DNA of 64,000 bases from an uncultured Clostridia bacterium (GCA_947167045.1 CAMVGO010000002.1:1-64000); one strand, 5' to 3'; counted from the stretch's first letter, positions 35,416-45,241 are shown. A program made the numbers and translations. The notes: generated by a model from the letters alone, not told the origin.

Positions 35416-37776
35416 TTATCCCCTGTATTTGTATTCTTTATCTTCCTCTATGATCTCCAGCATTATTTCCGCGAAATGCGGATCGAACTGTCTGCCTGAT
35501 TCGGACTTCAGTTCATCTTTTATCATTTCCTGCGTGAGACGCGTCCTGTAGATTCTGTCGCTCGACATGGCGTCATAAGCGTCAGCCACGGCTATTATCC
35601 TGGCCTCTTCGGGGATGGCGCTGCCGCTGAGCCTGTCGGGATAACCGGTGCCGTCATACCTCTCGTGGTGATGTCTTGCGCCCAGCGCGAACTTGGGATC
35701 GCTCTCGATATTCTGAAGGATGGATGCGCCCATCTCGGAATGCTTCTTGACCAGCGCGTATTCTTCTTCGGTGAGCTTGCCCATCTTGTTGAGAACGGAG
35801 ATCGGGATGCCGATCTTGCCGACATCGTGAAGGATCGCGATCATGTAGATCTCGTCCTGTCTCTCATCTGAGAAACCGAGTCTTTTGGCTATCATCCTCG
35901 AATACTCCGCGACGCGGCTTGAATGACCTTTGGTATAAACGTCCTTTGTATCGATCGCCGCTGCGAGGCAGCTTATGGCCTGCAGGAACAGAGCCTTGTT
36001 TTCCTTTGTCTTCTGCTCGACCTCGAAATAGAGCTGCTTCTGTAAAGTGACAAGCTGTATGAGGTTATTGACGCGCAAAAGGAGGACTTCGGGAACGAAG
36101 GGCTTCCTTATGAAGTCCATCGCGCCCAGCTGCAGGCCTTCTCTCTCGGAGCCTTCGCTCTCGTCAGCCGTCAGGAATATGACGGGGATCTTAGATGCGG
36201 CCGACTCGAGGGAATGGAGTTTCTTTATCGCGTCGAAACCGCCCATTCCGGGCATCTTGACGTCCAGAAGTATCAGGCTCGGCATCTCTGCTTCCTTGTC
36301 CAGGTATTCGAAAAGGGCCTCTCCCGATCTTAATGCGACGACATGAAGTCCGCCCGAACTGAGGATCTTGCCCGCAACCTGGAGATTGATGACGTCGTCA
36401 TCAACGACAACGACAGTCCTGACCTTCTCCTTTTCGGCGGGTTCTGTATTGCTGCCGATGAATTCCGTCTCGTATGTGATAACGAGATTGGTTATCTTCC
36501 TGGCGTTCCAGGGATCCATGATGTGTGATATGACCTTGCCTACGGAGTCGGCCCTGATGTCCGTGAGGAAAACGAAATACTGGTTCTTGCTGTTCCTCAT
36601 GAAGATATCCGACTTGCGGAGGGATTCCCTGATGTGGTTACCGAATTCGTCAACGCCGTCGTAGAAATCGTTGTCCGCCGTTCCGTTCTCGGGTGAGAGC
36701 GTGAAAAGGACCTTACATGCGTTGATGTGGTGTCTCATTATGTATCTGATGACATAGCGGTAGACAGGGGAGAAGGAGTCCTTGTCGAGCTGGAGCGCGA
36801 CATCGTGGATGGAACGCTCGCCCAGGATCTCGGAGATCGCGTGGATGTCTGCGGCCGATGTCTCCTGTCCGTTGTCGACGTCATCGTCGTAGAGTCCGTA
36901 ACCGTGCTTGCCGTTTTTCTTGATGATGTAGAGAGCTTTGTCGGCGAGCTTTAAGAGTGAATTGTAATCGTTTCCGAATCTCGGAACGAAGATGCCTCCG
37001 ATGGAAGCTCCGAGCGGTATGCTCATGTCCTCGCCCATCAGTTCCTTTGCCCTGCGGGTGATGTTGTCGTTGATGGTCTGAGCGATCTCGGCAACCGCCT
37101 TCTCGGTCGTGACGCCGAGTGCAAAAGCGGTGAACTCGTCGCCGCCGATCCTTCCGCATTTGCTGCCTGAAGGAACTGCCGAACGGATGATGTCCGCACA
37201 TGCGATGAGGACCTTGTCGCCCATCTCATGTCCGTAAAGGTCGTTTACGAGCTTGAATGAATCGAGGTCGATCATCATAAGGCAGCCGGTGGAATTGGAG
37301 CATGTCTTTGAGAGTTCGACGCCTGTCGCGCCCTTGTTGAGGAGACCTGTCAGCTTGTCGATCGTTGCTTCGCTCTTAAGGCTCTGCATCTCCTGTGAGT
37401 TCGACATAATGTTGTCGATCCTCCTGAGGAGGACGTCGGGATTGAAAGGCTTTCTGATAAAGTCGGATACGCCGACCTCAAAGCCTCTCGTCTCGGTGTC
37501 GACATCCTCATCCGCCGTAAGGAAAATGACGGGCGTCTTCATCAGACCCTTCTGCTGCTCTATCTGCCTGAGTTTCCCGAGCGTCTCGAAGCCGTCCATC
37601 ACGGGCATCTTGATATCAAGAAGCACCAGATCCGGCATGCCGTTTGTGTCAACGTACTCGAGAAAAGCACTGCCCGATTTGAGGGCGGTAACGCGCATGT
37701 TGTTCTTACTCAGGATATGACCTGCCATCTTAAGATTGGCAGTGTCGTCATCTACGACAATAATCCACTTCGCCAT
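35416..37776 (-). CDS. REC-GGDEF-REC-HD-GYP c-di-GMP protein
   Basis: 786 aa, soluble. Receiver 1 (1-120, Asp54), GGDEF diguanylate cyclase (about 135-298, intact 'RIGGDEF' at 209-215, no RxxD inhibitory site), a degenerate GGDEF-like segment (about 312-440, 'NSKNQYFVFL' where GGDEF would be), receiver 2 (about 453-570, Asp505) and an HD-GYP phosphodiesterase (about 595-786, 'HDVGKIG' and 'HHHERYDGTGYP'). It can in principle both make and degrade c-di-GMP, with each activity next to its own receiver. First gene of the operon with two hybrid kinases. Confidence 0.95.
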   Translation of the reverse strand: MAKWIIVVDDDTANLKMAGHILSKNNMRVTALKSGSAFLEYVDTNGMPDLVLLDIKMPVMDGFETLGKLRQIEQQKGLMKTPVIFLTADEDVDTETRGFEVGVSDFIRKPFNPDVLLRRIDNIMSNSQEMQSLKSEATIDKLTGLLNKGATGVELSKTCSNSTGCLMMIDLDSFKLVNDLYGHEMGDKVLIACADIIRSAVPSGSKCGRIGGDEFTAFALGVTTEKAVAEIAQTINDNITRRAKELMGEDMSIPLGASIGGIFVPRFGNDYNSLLKLADKALYIIKKNGKHGYGLYDDDVDNGQETSAADIHAISEILGERSIHDVALQLDKDSFSPVYRYVIRYIMRHHINACKVLFTLSPENGTADNDFYDGVDEFGNHIRESLRKSDIFMRNSKNQYFVFLTDIRADSVGKVISHIMDPWNARKITNLVITYETEFIGSNTEPAEKEKVRTVVVVDDDVINLQVAGKILSSGGLHVVALRSGEALFEYLDKEAEMPSLILLDVKMPGMGGFDAIKKLHSLESAASKIPVIFLTADESEGSEREGLQLGAMDFIRKPFVPEVLLLRVNNLIQLVTLQKQLYFEVEQKTKENKALFLQAISCLAAAIDTKDVYTKGHSSRVAEYSRMIAKRLGFSDERQDEIYMIAILHDVGKIGIPISVLNKMGKLTEEEYALVKKHSEMGASILQNIESDPKFALGARHHHERYDGTGYPDRLSGSAIPEEARIIAVADAYDAMSSDRIYRTRLTQEMIKDELKSESGRQFDPHFAEIMLEIIEEDKEYKYRG

Positions 37777-37792
37777 ATGTGATCACCCCGTT

Positions 37793-37820
37793 TTTATACA
37801 AAAGAAAGCACTAATGCTAA
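37793..37820 (-). promoter_or_regulatory. Promoter of the signalling operon
   Basis: On the minus strand TTAGCA (37815-37820) and TATAAA (37793-37798) are 16 bp apart, and GGGGTG follows before ATG 37776. Confidence 0.5.
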
Positions 37821-37902
37821 TAATATAGCACACGAGGAAATAGGTTTTTCTTACCTTCTTATGACACTGGTAAAGATAAAAAATCTTTAAAACAATGGAT
37901 GT

Positions 37903-39429
37903 TTAAGGGTTTGTGCAATAACCTTCGCTGTTGAAGTTATAGTTCTTGCCGTCGATCTTGTAAGTGGCGTTTTTCGCATACCATCCGGAAGTGTCCTGAT
38001 AGTACCAGCCCTTGGAATCCTTCTTCCAGCTTGCCCTTTCCTTGTAGAGCCACTTGCCGCTTAATTCGAGCCAGTATCCGCTGCAGAATTCATTTGCTGC
38101 CATGGAACCGTCAGACTTGAAGAAATAATAGTATCCTTCTATCTGTTTCCATCCGGTTACCATTGCTCCTTCGGAATTGAAGAAGTACCACTTGCCGCCG
38201 ATCTTCTGCCAGCCCGTGACCATGGAGCCGTCACTGCTCAGGTAGAACCATTTATTGTTGTTATTGAGCCAGCCGGTTGCCATGATGCCTGACTTGTTGA
38301 AGAAATACCACTTGTTGTTGAATTTGGCCCAGCCGGTGATCATGACGCCCTGATCGTCAAAAGCATATTTATGACCGTCGACCGTTGCGATCTTGTTGTA
38401 GATGACCTTTCCGTCGTTGTCAAAATACATCCACTTTCCGTTGCCCAGACTGAACCAGCCGACACGGACATTGATATATTTATCCATGTAACCGTTATCT
38501 GTCTTGCGTATGACGATATCTCCGTCATTGCAGTGGACAATGGTACCGTCGAGGTGAAGCGCGGTTCCGATAAGGGTTTCTGAAGAGTCGATCTCTTTGA
38601 CAAGCGTCATCCATTTGCCGCTGTCACCGTAATATTTTATGGATTCCAGACCTGATCCCGTAAAGGCATTGAATCCGATGCTCTTGATGGTGCCCGGAAT
38701 GGTTATGGATTTCAGGTTTGTACACTTTTTGAAAGCACTGTATTCGATCGTATGAAGACCTGAAGGCAGGGTAACCGAAGTAAGATTTTTGCAGTTGTAG
38801 AATGCGGCTTCAGGGACCGTTCTTGTTCCGTTCGCGAAAGAGACGTTTGTAATTACGTTTGAATCACTGAAAGAGTATTCAAATTCCGGAAAACTACCGG
38901 TGTATTTTGAGGGGACGGCCACATTTGAAGACCCTTTATAACCTTCAAAATTCAATCCGATCCTGCAGTCGGGCGCGATTCCGTCGGTTACTATATCCGG
39001 AAATGTTTCGGAGGGCCAGCCGGTCATATCGAGTATGATATATGAGCTTGCATTGTTGCTGATGTTTATCTTTTCGAGCCAGGGACAGTTCGAAAGGCCT
39101 GACACTTTATAGAATTCTCCGGAAAATGAAATGGAGTGCACGGAGCTCAGTGACGCGGGGATAGCAAAGTTGCCTACAAACGAGGAAGAAGCAACTGAAA
39201 CACGGTCAACCAAACTGGCGTGGGAAGCAAAGCTCTTTTCGCTGCAGGAAGTTTTATTGGTCTTAACAAATTCCATAAAGCCATACATATTGTCGACCAG
39301 AGTGTATCTCCATATATAGACATCATCCCCGATATAACATTCACCGCTGTCATCATAAGCAAGAACGGTGTTGAACATCGAGATAAGGATGCAAAGTGAC
39401 ATGAAAAGCGACACGAATGCTTTCTTCAT
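37903..39429 (-). CDS. Secreted BspA-type LRR protein with choline-binding repeats 1
   Basis: 508 aa from ATG 39429, with GGGGGG seven bases upstream. Signal peptide (1-25, ending near VLA). The middle holds BspA/LRR_5 repeats ('VPEAAFYNCKNLTSVTLPSGLHTIEYSAF' region, positions about 205-285). The C-terminal 200 residues are CW_binding repeats ('GWxKFNNKWYFFNKSGIMATGW') and a final segment with 'DGKNYNFNSEGYCTNP'. It shares this layout and tail with the protein at 41575-43179, so the two are paralogues. LRR_5 proteins of Clostridia are surface-exposed and often adhesive; substrate unknown. Confidence 0.9.
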   Translation of the reverse strand: MKKAFVSLFMSLCILISMFNTVLAYDDSGECYIGDDVYIWRYTLVDNMYGFMEFVKTNKTSCSEKSFASHASLVDRVSVASSSFVGNFAIPASLSSVHSISFSGEFYKVSGLSNCPWLEKINISNNASSYIILDMTGWPSETFPDIVTDGIAPDCRIGLNFEGYKGSSNVAVPSKYTGSFPEFEYSFSDSNVITNVSFANGTRTVPEAAFYNCKNLTSVTLPSGLHTIEYSAFKKCTNLKSITIPGTIKSIGFNAFTGSGLESIKYYGDSGKWMTLVKEIDSSETLIGTALHLDGTIVHCNDGDIVIRKTDNGYMDKYINVRVGWFSLGNGKWMYFDNDGKVIYNKIATVDGHKYAFDDQGVMITGWAKFNNKWYFFNKSGIMATGWLNNNNKWFYLSSDGSMVTGWQKIGGKWYFFNSEGAMVTGWKQIEGYYYFFKSDGSMAANEFCSGYWLELSGKWLYKERASWKKDSKGWYYQDTSGWYAKNATYKIDGKNYNFNSEGYCTNP

Positions 39430-39462
39430 AACAGATCCCCCCATATATCATAAATATTTAAA

Positions 39463-39491
39463 ATCTTACTATGGTAACAGTCATTCATCAA
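39463..39491 (-). promoter_or_regulatory. Promoter of the first BspA/choline-binding gene
   Basis: Minus strand TTGATG (39486-39491) and TAAGAT (39463-39468) with a 17-bp spacer; the -10 is in the phrase CATAGTAAGATT, also found before the paralogue at 43215-43226. Confidence 0.6.
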
Positions 39492-39558
39492 CTGAGATTG
39501 ATAAATATGTCAGTTGCTAAGGGCAGTACGGGAATCTGCCGGGAGTTATCCGGCAAAC

Positions 39559-39587
39559 TTGATATAAGGGTACGGCGTAATTATAAT
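39559..39587 (+). promoter_or_regulatory. Promoter of the glycerophosphodiesterase gene
   Basis: TTGATA (39559-39564) and TATAAT (39582-39587) with a 17-bp spacer, 37 bp upstream of ATG 39625. Confidence 0.75.
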
Positions 39588-39624
39588 GACGGCAGAATAA
39601 ACATTTCGAGAGTTATGGAAACCA

Positions 39625-41520
39625 ATGTCTGTCATATCCGTTAACGGCAAATTTTCAAAAAAGGCCAAGAACCATGTCTCGAAGTTCTTCTCCGGGTTCG
39701 GATATTTCCTGAAAGAGGTCTTTATCCTTTTCAGGCAGAACTTCAAGGAAGTCTTGATCTTTCTTCTTATCACTTCGGTCTTTACGGCATCGCTCACAAC
39801 TTTCCTCAAGGGAAGGCTGATAGAGTTCATGATGATGGTAAGCGGAGAGACGTACATCGCGCCCGAAAACATTCAGCGCGTGCTTTTAAATCCCTTATCC
39901 ATCCTTGCCATGGCGGCTTTTGTGATCGTGGTCACTCTCATGTCGCTGTTCCAGATCGCGGGACTGCAGCATGCGTTTTCCATGGGAAGCGTGGGACGCA
40001 ATACGAATATCACCAGCATGATCTATGCAGGACTTCACGTATGCAGAAAGGCCATCCACCCGAAGAACTGGATAATAATCATATTCATCCTGGTCCTTTT
40101 CCCGCTGACAAAGCTGCTGCCGCTTTCGGGATCGACCTTCAAGCTCATCCTGCCGGGATTCGTTGACCAGACCATCGACTATACGAAAGGTCTGGGCGCG
40201 CTGTACAACGCGATCTATTTTATCCTTATCGTATTTCTCACCGTATACATCTTTTCGGTCAACAGCTTCGTTATCCAGAAGAAATCATTCATCCAGAGCT
40301 GCAGGCAGTCAAGAAGACTCGTAAAAGGCCATTTTGTCGAGACGATACTCACCATGATCCTTCTTACGATCCTTATGAACTTCACGATAAATTCCGTTTC
40401 TTCGATCATCGTCGTCAACTATAAGGAACTGATGTCCTGGATCCGCGGCAACACGAGCATCGTCGACAAGTCCGAGGCGGTCGGCACTTACACATACATG
40501 CTCAGGCAGATCCTGAAGAGCTATCTCTCGCCTGCGGTAAACAATGCCGCACTGACGGTGCTGTTCTACAAGTATTTCGACGGGGAGGCAAAGTTCAATA
40601 CGATCGCCAAGTCGACTTTCAGGGCCACAAAACCTTCAAAGGAATTTCTCATAACCTCTATGGTTTTGTTATCGGTACTCGCCACCGTATCCTGTTTCTT
40701 CGTTTACCAGAAGTATTCATTCCTCGCTGAGGATGTTGAAAGACCGTTAGTCTGCGCGCACCGCGGAGATAACGTGAACGCACCCGAGAACACCATGGAG
40801 GCGTTCGAGCTCGCAGCCAGCGAGAACCTGCAGTGGATAGAACTCGACGTCCATCAGACTTCTGACGGCGTCATAGTCTGCAATCACGATTCAACGATAA
40901 AGAGGGTGACCGGGTATAACCTGGCCATCCATGAGCATACTTTTGCCGAAGTGAGAGCCTGCAAGGTAGGCAACTGGATGCCTGGAGATTACGAGCACGT
41001 AGTCATACCGACGCTTGAAGAGGCGCTCACGTTCGCGAAAGAGAACGGGCTGAATGTCCAGGTTGAGCTCAAGGGTCACAGAAGTGATGTGAATTTTGAG
41101 GAAAACGTGCTCAAAGTTATAAACGACACCGGCATGCACGACAACGTCATGGTGATCTCGCAGAATGCCGCGCGCATGAAGCGCATCAAGGAGCTCGATC
41201 CCACCATCACCAAGGGCTACTGCATGGTTGTCGCTCTCGGCAATCTCGAAGATCTGGAATACTCCGACAACATCACGATCGAAGAGACATACGTTACCCC
41301 CGAACTCGTACACCGCATGCACGAGCAGGGCAAGAAAGTATTCTGCTGGACGGTGGACCGCGACGATACCGTACAGTATCTCATCAGCTGCGGCGTGGAC
41401 GTCATCGGAACGGATAACCCGATTCTTATTAGCAAGGCTGTAGACAAGGCCGACTACTCAGGCGGTTTCATGAGGGTTTTCCATATCGTCATGCATGCCA
41501 TCGCGAACATGGATACATAA
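39625..41520 (+). CDS. Membrane glycerophosphodiester phosphodiesterase
   Basis: 631 aa. About eight membrane helices in residues 30-365 (GPDPase membrane domain), then a C-terminal GDPD TIM-barrel (about 370-615) that starts 'CAHRGDNVNAPENTMEAF' and has 'WIELDVHQTSDGVIVCNHD' (metal and acid-base residues E, D, H), 'QVELKG' and 'VFCWTVD' near the end. Such enzymes hydrolyse glycerophosphodiesters, probably head groups from lipids or lipoteichoic acids outside the cell. No strong ribosome binding site is visible before ATG 39625. It lies between two inversely oriented BspA/choline-binding genes. Confidence 0.92.
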   Translation: MSVISVNGKFSKKAKNHVSKFFSGFGYFLKEVFILFRQNFKEVLIFLLITSVFTASLTTFLKGRLIEFMMMVSGETYIAPENIQRVLLNPLSILAMAAFVIVVTLMSLFQIAGLQHAFSMGSVGRNTNITSMIYAGLHVCRKAIHPKNWIIIIFILVLFPLTKLLPLSGSTFKLILPGFVDQTIDYTKGLGALYNAIYFILIVFLTVYIFSVNSFVIQKKSFIQSCRQSRRLVKGHFVETILTMILLTILMNFTINSVSSIIVVNYKELMSWIRGNTSIVDKSEAVGTYTYMLRQILKSYLSPAVNNAALTVLFYKYFDGEAKFNTIAKSTFRATKPSKEFLITSMVLLSVLATVSCFFVYQKYSFLAEDVERPLVCAHRGDNVNAPENTMEAFELAASENLQWIELDVHQTSDGVIVCNHDSTIKRVTGYNLAIHEHTFAEVRACKVGNWMPGDYEHVVIPTLEEALTFAKENGLNVQVELKGHRSDVNFEENVLKVINDTGMHDNVMVISQNAARMKRIKELDPTITKGYCMVVALGNLEDLEYSDNITIEETYVTPELVHRMHEQGKKVFCWTVDRDDTVQYLISCGVDVIGTDNPILISKAVDKADYSGGFMRVFHIVMHAIANMDT

Positions 41521-41523
41521 GAA

Positions 41524-41546
41524 AGGCCGCCTCACTGAAGCAGCCT
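41524..41546. terminator. Bidirectional hairpin between gdpd and BspA gene 2
   Basis: AGGCCGC (41524-41530) pairs with GCAGCCT (41540-41546) with one G-T pair. It lies between convergent genes. The minus strand continues with TTTC. Confidence 0.6.
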
Positions 41547-41574
41547 CTCCAATACTTAAATTGAATAACGGATC

Positions 41575-43179
41575 TTAAGGATTCGTGCAGTAACCTGACT
41601 TATCAAAGTTGTAATTCTTTCCGTCGATCTTAAGAGTCTGGTTCTTTGCATACCAGCCGTTTGAATCGCCATACCACCAGCCCTTGGAATCTTTCTTCCA
41701 GGAAGCCTTGTAGGTATATGTCCATCTGCCGTCAGCATCGAGCCTGTAACCGCCGCAGTATTCATTTGCAGCCATTGAGCCGTTGGTCTTGAAATAGAAA
41801 TAGTAACCGTCGATCTTTTTCCAGCCTGTAACCATCTGGCCGTTGGATCCGAAATAATACCAGACGTCTTCTATCTGCTTCCAATACGTGGCCATGTCGC
41901 CATTGGGATTAAGATAATACCATTTGCCGACGTCAAGGAGCCATCCTGTCTGCATGATGCCCTTGTTATTCAGGTAATACCAATAGCCATTTGACTGTAC
42001 CCAGCCGGTCTGCATGACGCCGGACTTATTGAAGAAATACCAGTTGTTATCGAACTGGGCCCAGCCGGTTATCATGTAACCGTTCTTGTCAAACCCGTAG
42101 GTCTTTCCGTCTATTACCTGCATGCATCCGTAGGAAGATCCGCCGTTATCGTTGTAGTATTTCCACTTGCCGTTGCTTTCCTTTGACCAGCCGAACCAGT
42201 TCTGGTAATAACGGTAATAGTACCGCGTCTCTTTCTCATCAAATCTTATAAGGACATCTCCGTCGTTGCAGTGAACCACAGTGCCGTCAAGATAAAGGAC
42301 ATTCGCGCCGTTGATCGGTCCGTCGTCATCCCACTGCTGTACAAGTCCGTACCACTTCGATCTTGTCCCGTCGTAGTAGATGTCCTTTACTCCGGAACCC
42401 TCGAAAGCGTTGTGACGGATCCTGGTTATGGTTGAGGGGATGGTTACTGAAGTGAGGTTTTTGCACTTGGCGAAGGCGCTGTACTCGATCGTGGTTACTC
42501 CCGTGGGGATGCTGACCGAATTGAGCTTCTCGCAGTCATAGAAAGCCTCATCAGGTATGCATTTTGTTCCTTTCTCGAAAGTAACATTTTCAATGTCTGA
42601 CGATTTCTTGAAAGAGTACTCTATGCGGCTGTCTGAGCCGTATTGCGCAGGTACGGTGATGTTCGCGGTCCTTGTGTCGCTGATATTAAGATTGAATTTA
42701 GTGTCTGATGTGTCGCAGAGGATCTTAGGCAGCGTGACCAGATAATTCCTGGAAAAATCAAGTTCGACCCATTTGGCGCTGTTTGCGCTGAAGGTGATCT
42801 TTGACAGATTTGTACATACATGGAGATTTTTTACGACCTCGCATGTGCCGGTGAAGGTAATCTCTTTAAGAGCAGGCATATCATACGGGTAGATGTAATA
42901 ACTATATTCATTTTGACCGCCGGGAAGAGGCTGTATTCCGCTTATATTCATCTTTACGGCTTCTTTGGCCGTGTCCTTGTCATATCTGGAATCCTGAAAC
43001 CCGGATGATGAGCCCTTGCTGATATTCAATGTCTTACTGCTCGTCTCATAATTCCACTTATAGTAACCCTCGTTCATCTTGAACTGGCCGCTGGTCGGTG
43101 AGTCGGCAAATACAGTGCCGAAAAACGTAAATACCGTACTCGCAGCCAGGACGAGCGACATTACGGATCTTTTCTTCAT
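41575..43179 (-). CDS. Secreted BspA-type LRR protein with choline-binding repeats 2
   Basis: 534 aa. Signal peptide (1-26, ending TVFA). LRR_5 repeats in the middle ('CIPDEAFYDCEKLNSVSIP', 'VTTIEYSAFAKC'). CW_binding repeats from about residue 345 and a tail ending 'NFDKSGYCTNP'. ATG 43179 follows AGGGGG. It is a paralogue of the 37903-39429 protein over its whole length, more similar at the C-terminus. Upstream the -10 phrase CATAGTAAAATT (43215-43226) matches that of the paralogue at almost the same distance, so they may be coregulated. Confidence 0.9.
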   Translation of the reverse strand: MKKRSVMSLVLAASTVFTFFGTVFADSPTSGQFKMNEGYYKWNYETSSKTLNISKGSSSGFQDSRYDKDTAKEAVKMNISGIQPLPGGQNEYSYYIYPYDMPALKEITFTGTCEVVKNLHVCTNLSKITFSANSAKWVELDFSRNYLVTLPKILCDTSDTKFNLNISDTRTANITVPAQYGSDSRIEYSFKKSSDIENVTFEKGTKCIPDEAFYDCEKLNSVSIPTGVTTIEYSAFAKCKNLTSVTIPSTITRIRHNAFEGSGVKDIYYDGTRSKWYGLVQQWDDDGPINGANVLYLDGTVVHCNDGDVLIRFDEKETRYYYRYYQNWFGWSKESNGKWKYYNDNGGSSYGCMQVIDGKTYGFDKNGYMITGWAQFDNNWYFFNKSGVMQTGWVQSNGYWYYLNNKGIMQTGWLLDVGKWYYLNPNGDMATYWKQIEDVWYYFGSNGQMVTGWKKIDGYYFYFKTNGSMAANEYCGGYRLDADGRWTYTYKASWKKDSKGWWYGDSNGWYAKNQTLKIDGKNYNFDKSGYCTNP

Positions 43180-43369
43180 CGTTCTGATCCCCCTTGAATT
43201 AAATTTATAAAAACAATTTTACTATGAATGGGTGCACAGTGCCATTGCGGATTTCAGTAAGTTGCCCGCCGGGCGCTGTTATTAGCGCAAAGCCTTGTGT
43301 CTGTTGATATATAGATAGCCGTCTATGTAATCTGAAACACAATATTTTCTGATTTTACATATCGCCGAT

Positions 43370-43399
43370 TTGACGATAAAATACGATAGAAAATAAATT
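43370..43399 (+). promoter_or_regulatory. Possible promoter of the Na/Pi transporter gene
   Basis: TTGACG (43370-43375) with an A/T-rich -10 candidate at about 43393-43399 (ataaatt). The start codon is at 43430. Confidence 0.4.
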
Positions 43400-43429
43400 A
43401 TTTGGATCAATGTCGGAGCAGCATAAGAT

Positions 43430-45181
43430 ATGGATGTTTTCTCATTTATAACCCTTTTCGGAGGACTCGCATTCTTCCTTTACGGAATGCATACACTGTC
43501 TGAATCTTTAAAGAAGACAGCAGGCGGCAGGCTCGAAAAACTCCTCAACAAAGCGACTGACAATAAGTTCAAAGGACTTGCTGTCGGCGCGATAATAACG
43601 ATCGCCATCCAGTCATCATCGGCAATGACGGTCATGCTGGTCGGTTTCGTTAACTCCGGCATCATGGAACTGCCCCAGACAGTTGGCGTTATCTTCGGCT
43701 CCGACATCGGCACGACGCTCACCGCATGGATCCTGTCACTCGCAGGCATCGACAGCGGCGACAGTCTGGTCTTAAAACTCCTTAAGCCTTCATGCTTCTC
43801 ACTGGTCGTTGCACTCATCGGCGTCGTCATGATCATGATGTGCAAGAAACAGCGCCACAAGGACATCGGCTCCATGCTCATCGGCTTTGCCATCCTCATG
43901 CAGGGAATGACCATGATGTCCGCTTCGATGGAGCCTTTGAAGGAGATGGACAGCTTCGTCTCCATAATGACGGCATTCAAGAACCCGCTCCTGGGCGTTC
44001 TTTCCGGCGCGGTAGTAACGGGCATCATCCAGAGCTCCGCGGCTGCCATCGGTATCCTGCAGAGTATCTCCATGACGGGCCAGCTCACTTACGGTATGGC
44101 GATCCCGCTCGTAATGGGCGCCAATATCGGTACCTGCATGACGGCCGTCCTGTCTTCCATCGGCGTTAACAGGGATGCAAAGAGAGTTACCGTCATACAC
44201 GTCGCGATCAAGCTCCTCGGCACTGTCATCTGGCTCATCGTTTTCTATGCGGTAAATGCCATCTTCGACTTCAGTTTCATGGACAACCAGGTCAACATCG
44301 TCGGCGTTGCTGCCATCCACTCGATATTCAACATCGCAAACACGATACTTCTTTTACCGTTCAGCAAGCTCCTCGTAAAGATCGCCCACCTCATCGTCAA
44401 AGAGACAGAGGAAGAGCAGGAGTTCAAACTCGACGAGCGTCTCATGCTCACGCCCTCCATTGCTGTCGGTGAGTGCCGCAACATGATGATCAAGATGGTC
44501 AGCAAGGCCAGGGACGGGCTCGACAAGTCAATGGGCATGCTGATCAACGGTTACAACGCAACAGATTTCGAGTTCATCAAGAAGAATGAGGAGAGGGTGG
44601 ACGGTTACGAAGACCTTCTCGGTTCCTATCTCATGAAGCTTACCACCACGCAGCACCTGAGCGTCGAGGATAAGAACAAGTCTTCGAGGATCCTGCAGGC
44701 GATCGGAGAAGTGGAGAGAATCGCGGACCACGCGAACTATCTGTCCGATTCGGCCGAGGAGATCGAGACGAAGCACCTCGCTTTCTCTGATGCCGCCCAG
44801 GAAGAACTCAACAGGGTCATCCCCGCCGTCCGTGACATCTACACGATGGCTTTGGACTGCTTCCTTTCCAACAATGCAGCCAATGCCGAGAACATCGGAC
44901 CTTTGAGAATAGTAATCAGCGAGATGTGCGACCAGTTCAAGGCCAACCACGTCGAGAGACTTGCGAACGGTATCTGCACGACCGAGCAGGGATTCGTCTT
45001 CAACGACATCCTGTACAGCTGCGTCAGGATCGCCGAGCACAGCCTCAACATCGCCGCCATCGCATACAGATTCAAGACTTCCGGCGAGAACGTTTCCGAC
45101 ACTTACATGCACGACTTCAAGCAGCGTAAGGATAAGGACGAGAAGAAGTATCAGGAGTACGTCAAGAAGTACAAGGCCTGA
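43430..45181 (+). CDS. Na+/phosphate cotransporter family protein with PhoU-like tail
   Basis: 583 aa. Eight or nine membrane helices in residues 1-325 with the two inverted Na/Pi signature repeats 'AIQSSSAMTVMLVGFV' (about 60-75) and 'IIQSSAAAIGIL' (about 198-209), and 'GSDIGTTLTAWIL'/'GANIGTCMTAVL'. A C-terminal cytoplasmic helical PhoU-like domain (about 345-560) follows. The family (NptA/YjbB) moves phosphate with sodium, in some bacteria outward. Start ATG follows GGAGCA at ten bases. No Pho box searched. Alone on its strand. Confidence 0.92.
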   Translation: MDVFSFITLFGGLAFFLYGMHTLSESLKKTAGGRLEKLLNKATDNKFKGLAVGAIITIAIQSSSAMTVMLVGFVNSGIMELPQTVGVIFGSDIGTTLTAWILSLAGIDSGDSLVLKLLKPSCFSLVVALIGVVMIMMCKKQRHKDIGSMLIGFAILMQGMTMMSASMEPLKEMDSFVSIMTAFKNPLLGVLSGAVVTGIIQSSAAAIGILQSISMTGQLTYGMAIPLVMGANIGTCMTAVLSSIGVNRDAKRVTVIHVAIKLLGTVIWLIVFYAVNAIFDFSFMDNQVNIVGVAAIHSIFNIANTILLLPFSKLLVKIAHLIVKETEEEQEFKLDERLMLTPSIAVGECRNMMIKMVSKARDGLDKSMGMLINGYNATDFEFIKKNEERVDGYEDLLGSYLMKLTTTQHLSVEDKNKSSRILQAIGEVERIADHANYLSDSAEEIETKHLAFSDAAQEELNRVIPAVRDIYTMALDCFLSNNAANAENIGPLRIVISEMCDQFKANHVERLANGICTTEQGFVFNDILYSCVRIAEHSLNIAAIAYRFKTSGENVSDTYMHDFKQRKDKDEKKYQEYVKKYKA

Positions 45182-45241
45182 TGTTCCGGCCGTCATTTTC
45201 GGATTTTTAAGAACCCGTTGTATATCTGGGCGCGGGAACGG

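Noticed and set aside
43260..43310. Possible c-di-GMP riboswitch upstream of the Na/Pi gene
   Set aside because: A gcgcaaagcc word resembles part of GEMM, but the other conserved segments and pairing are missing.
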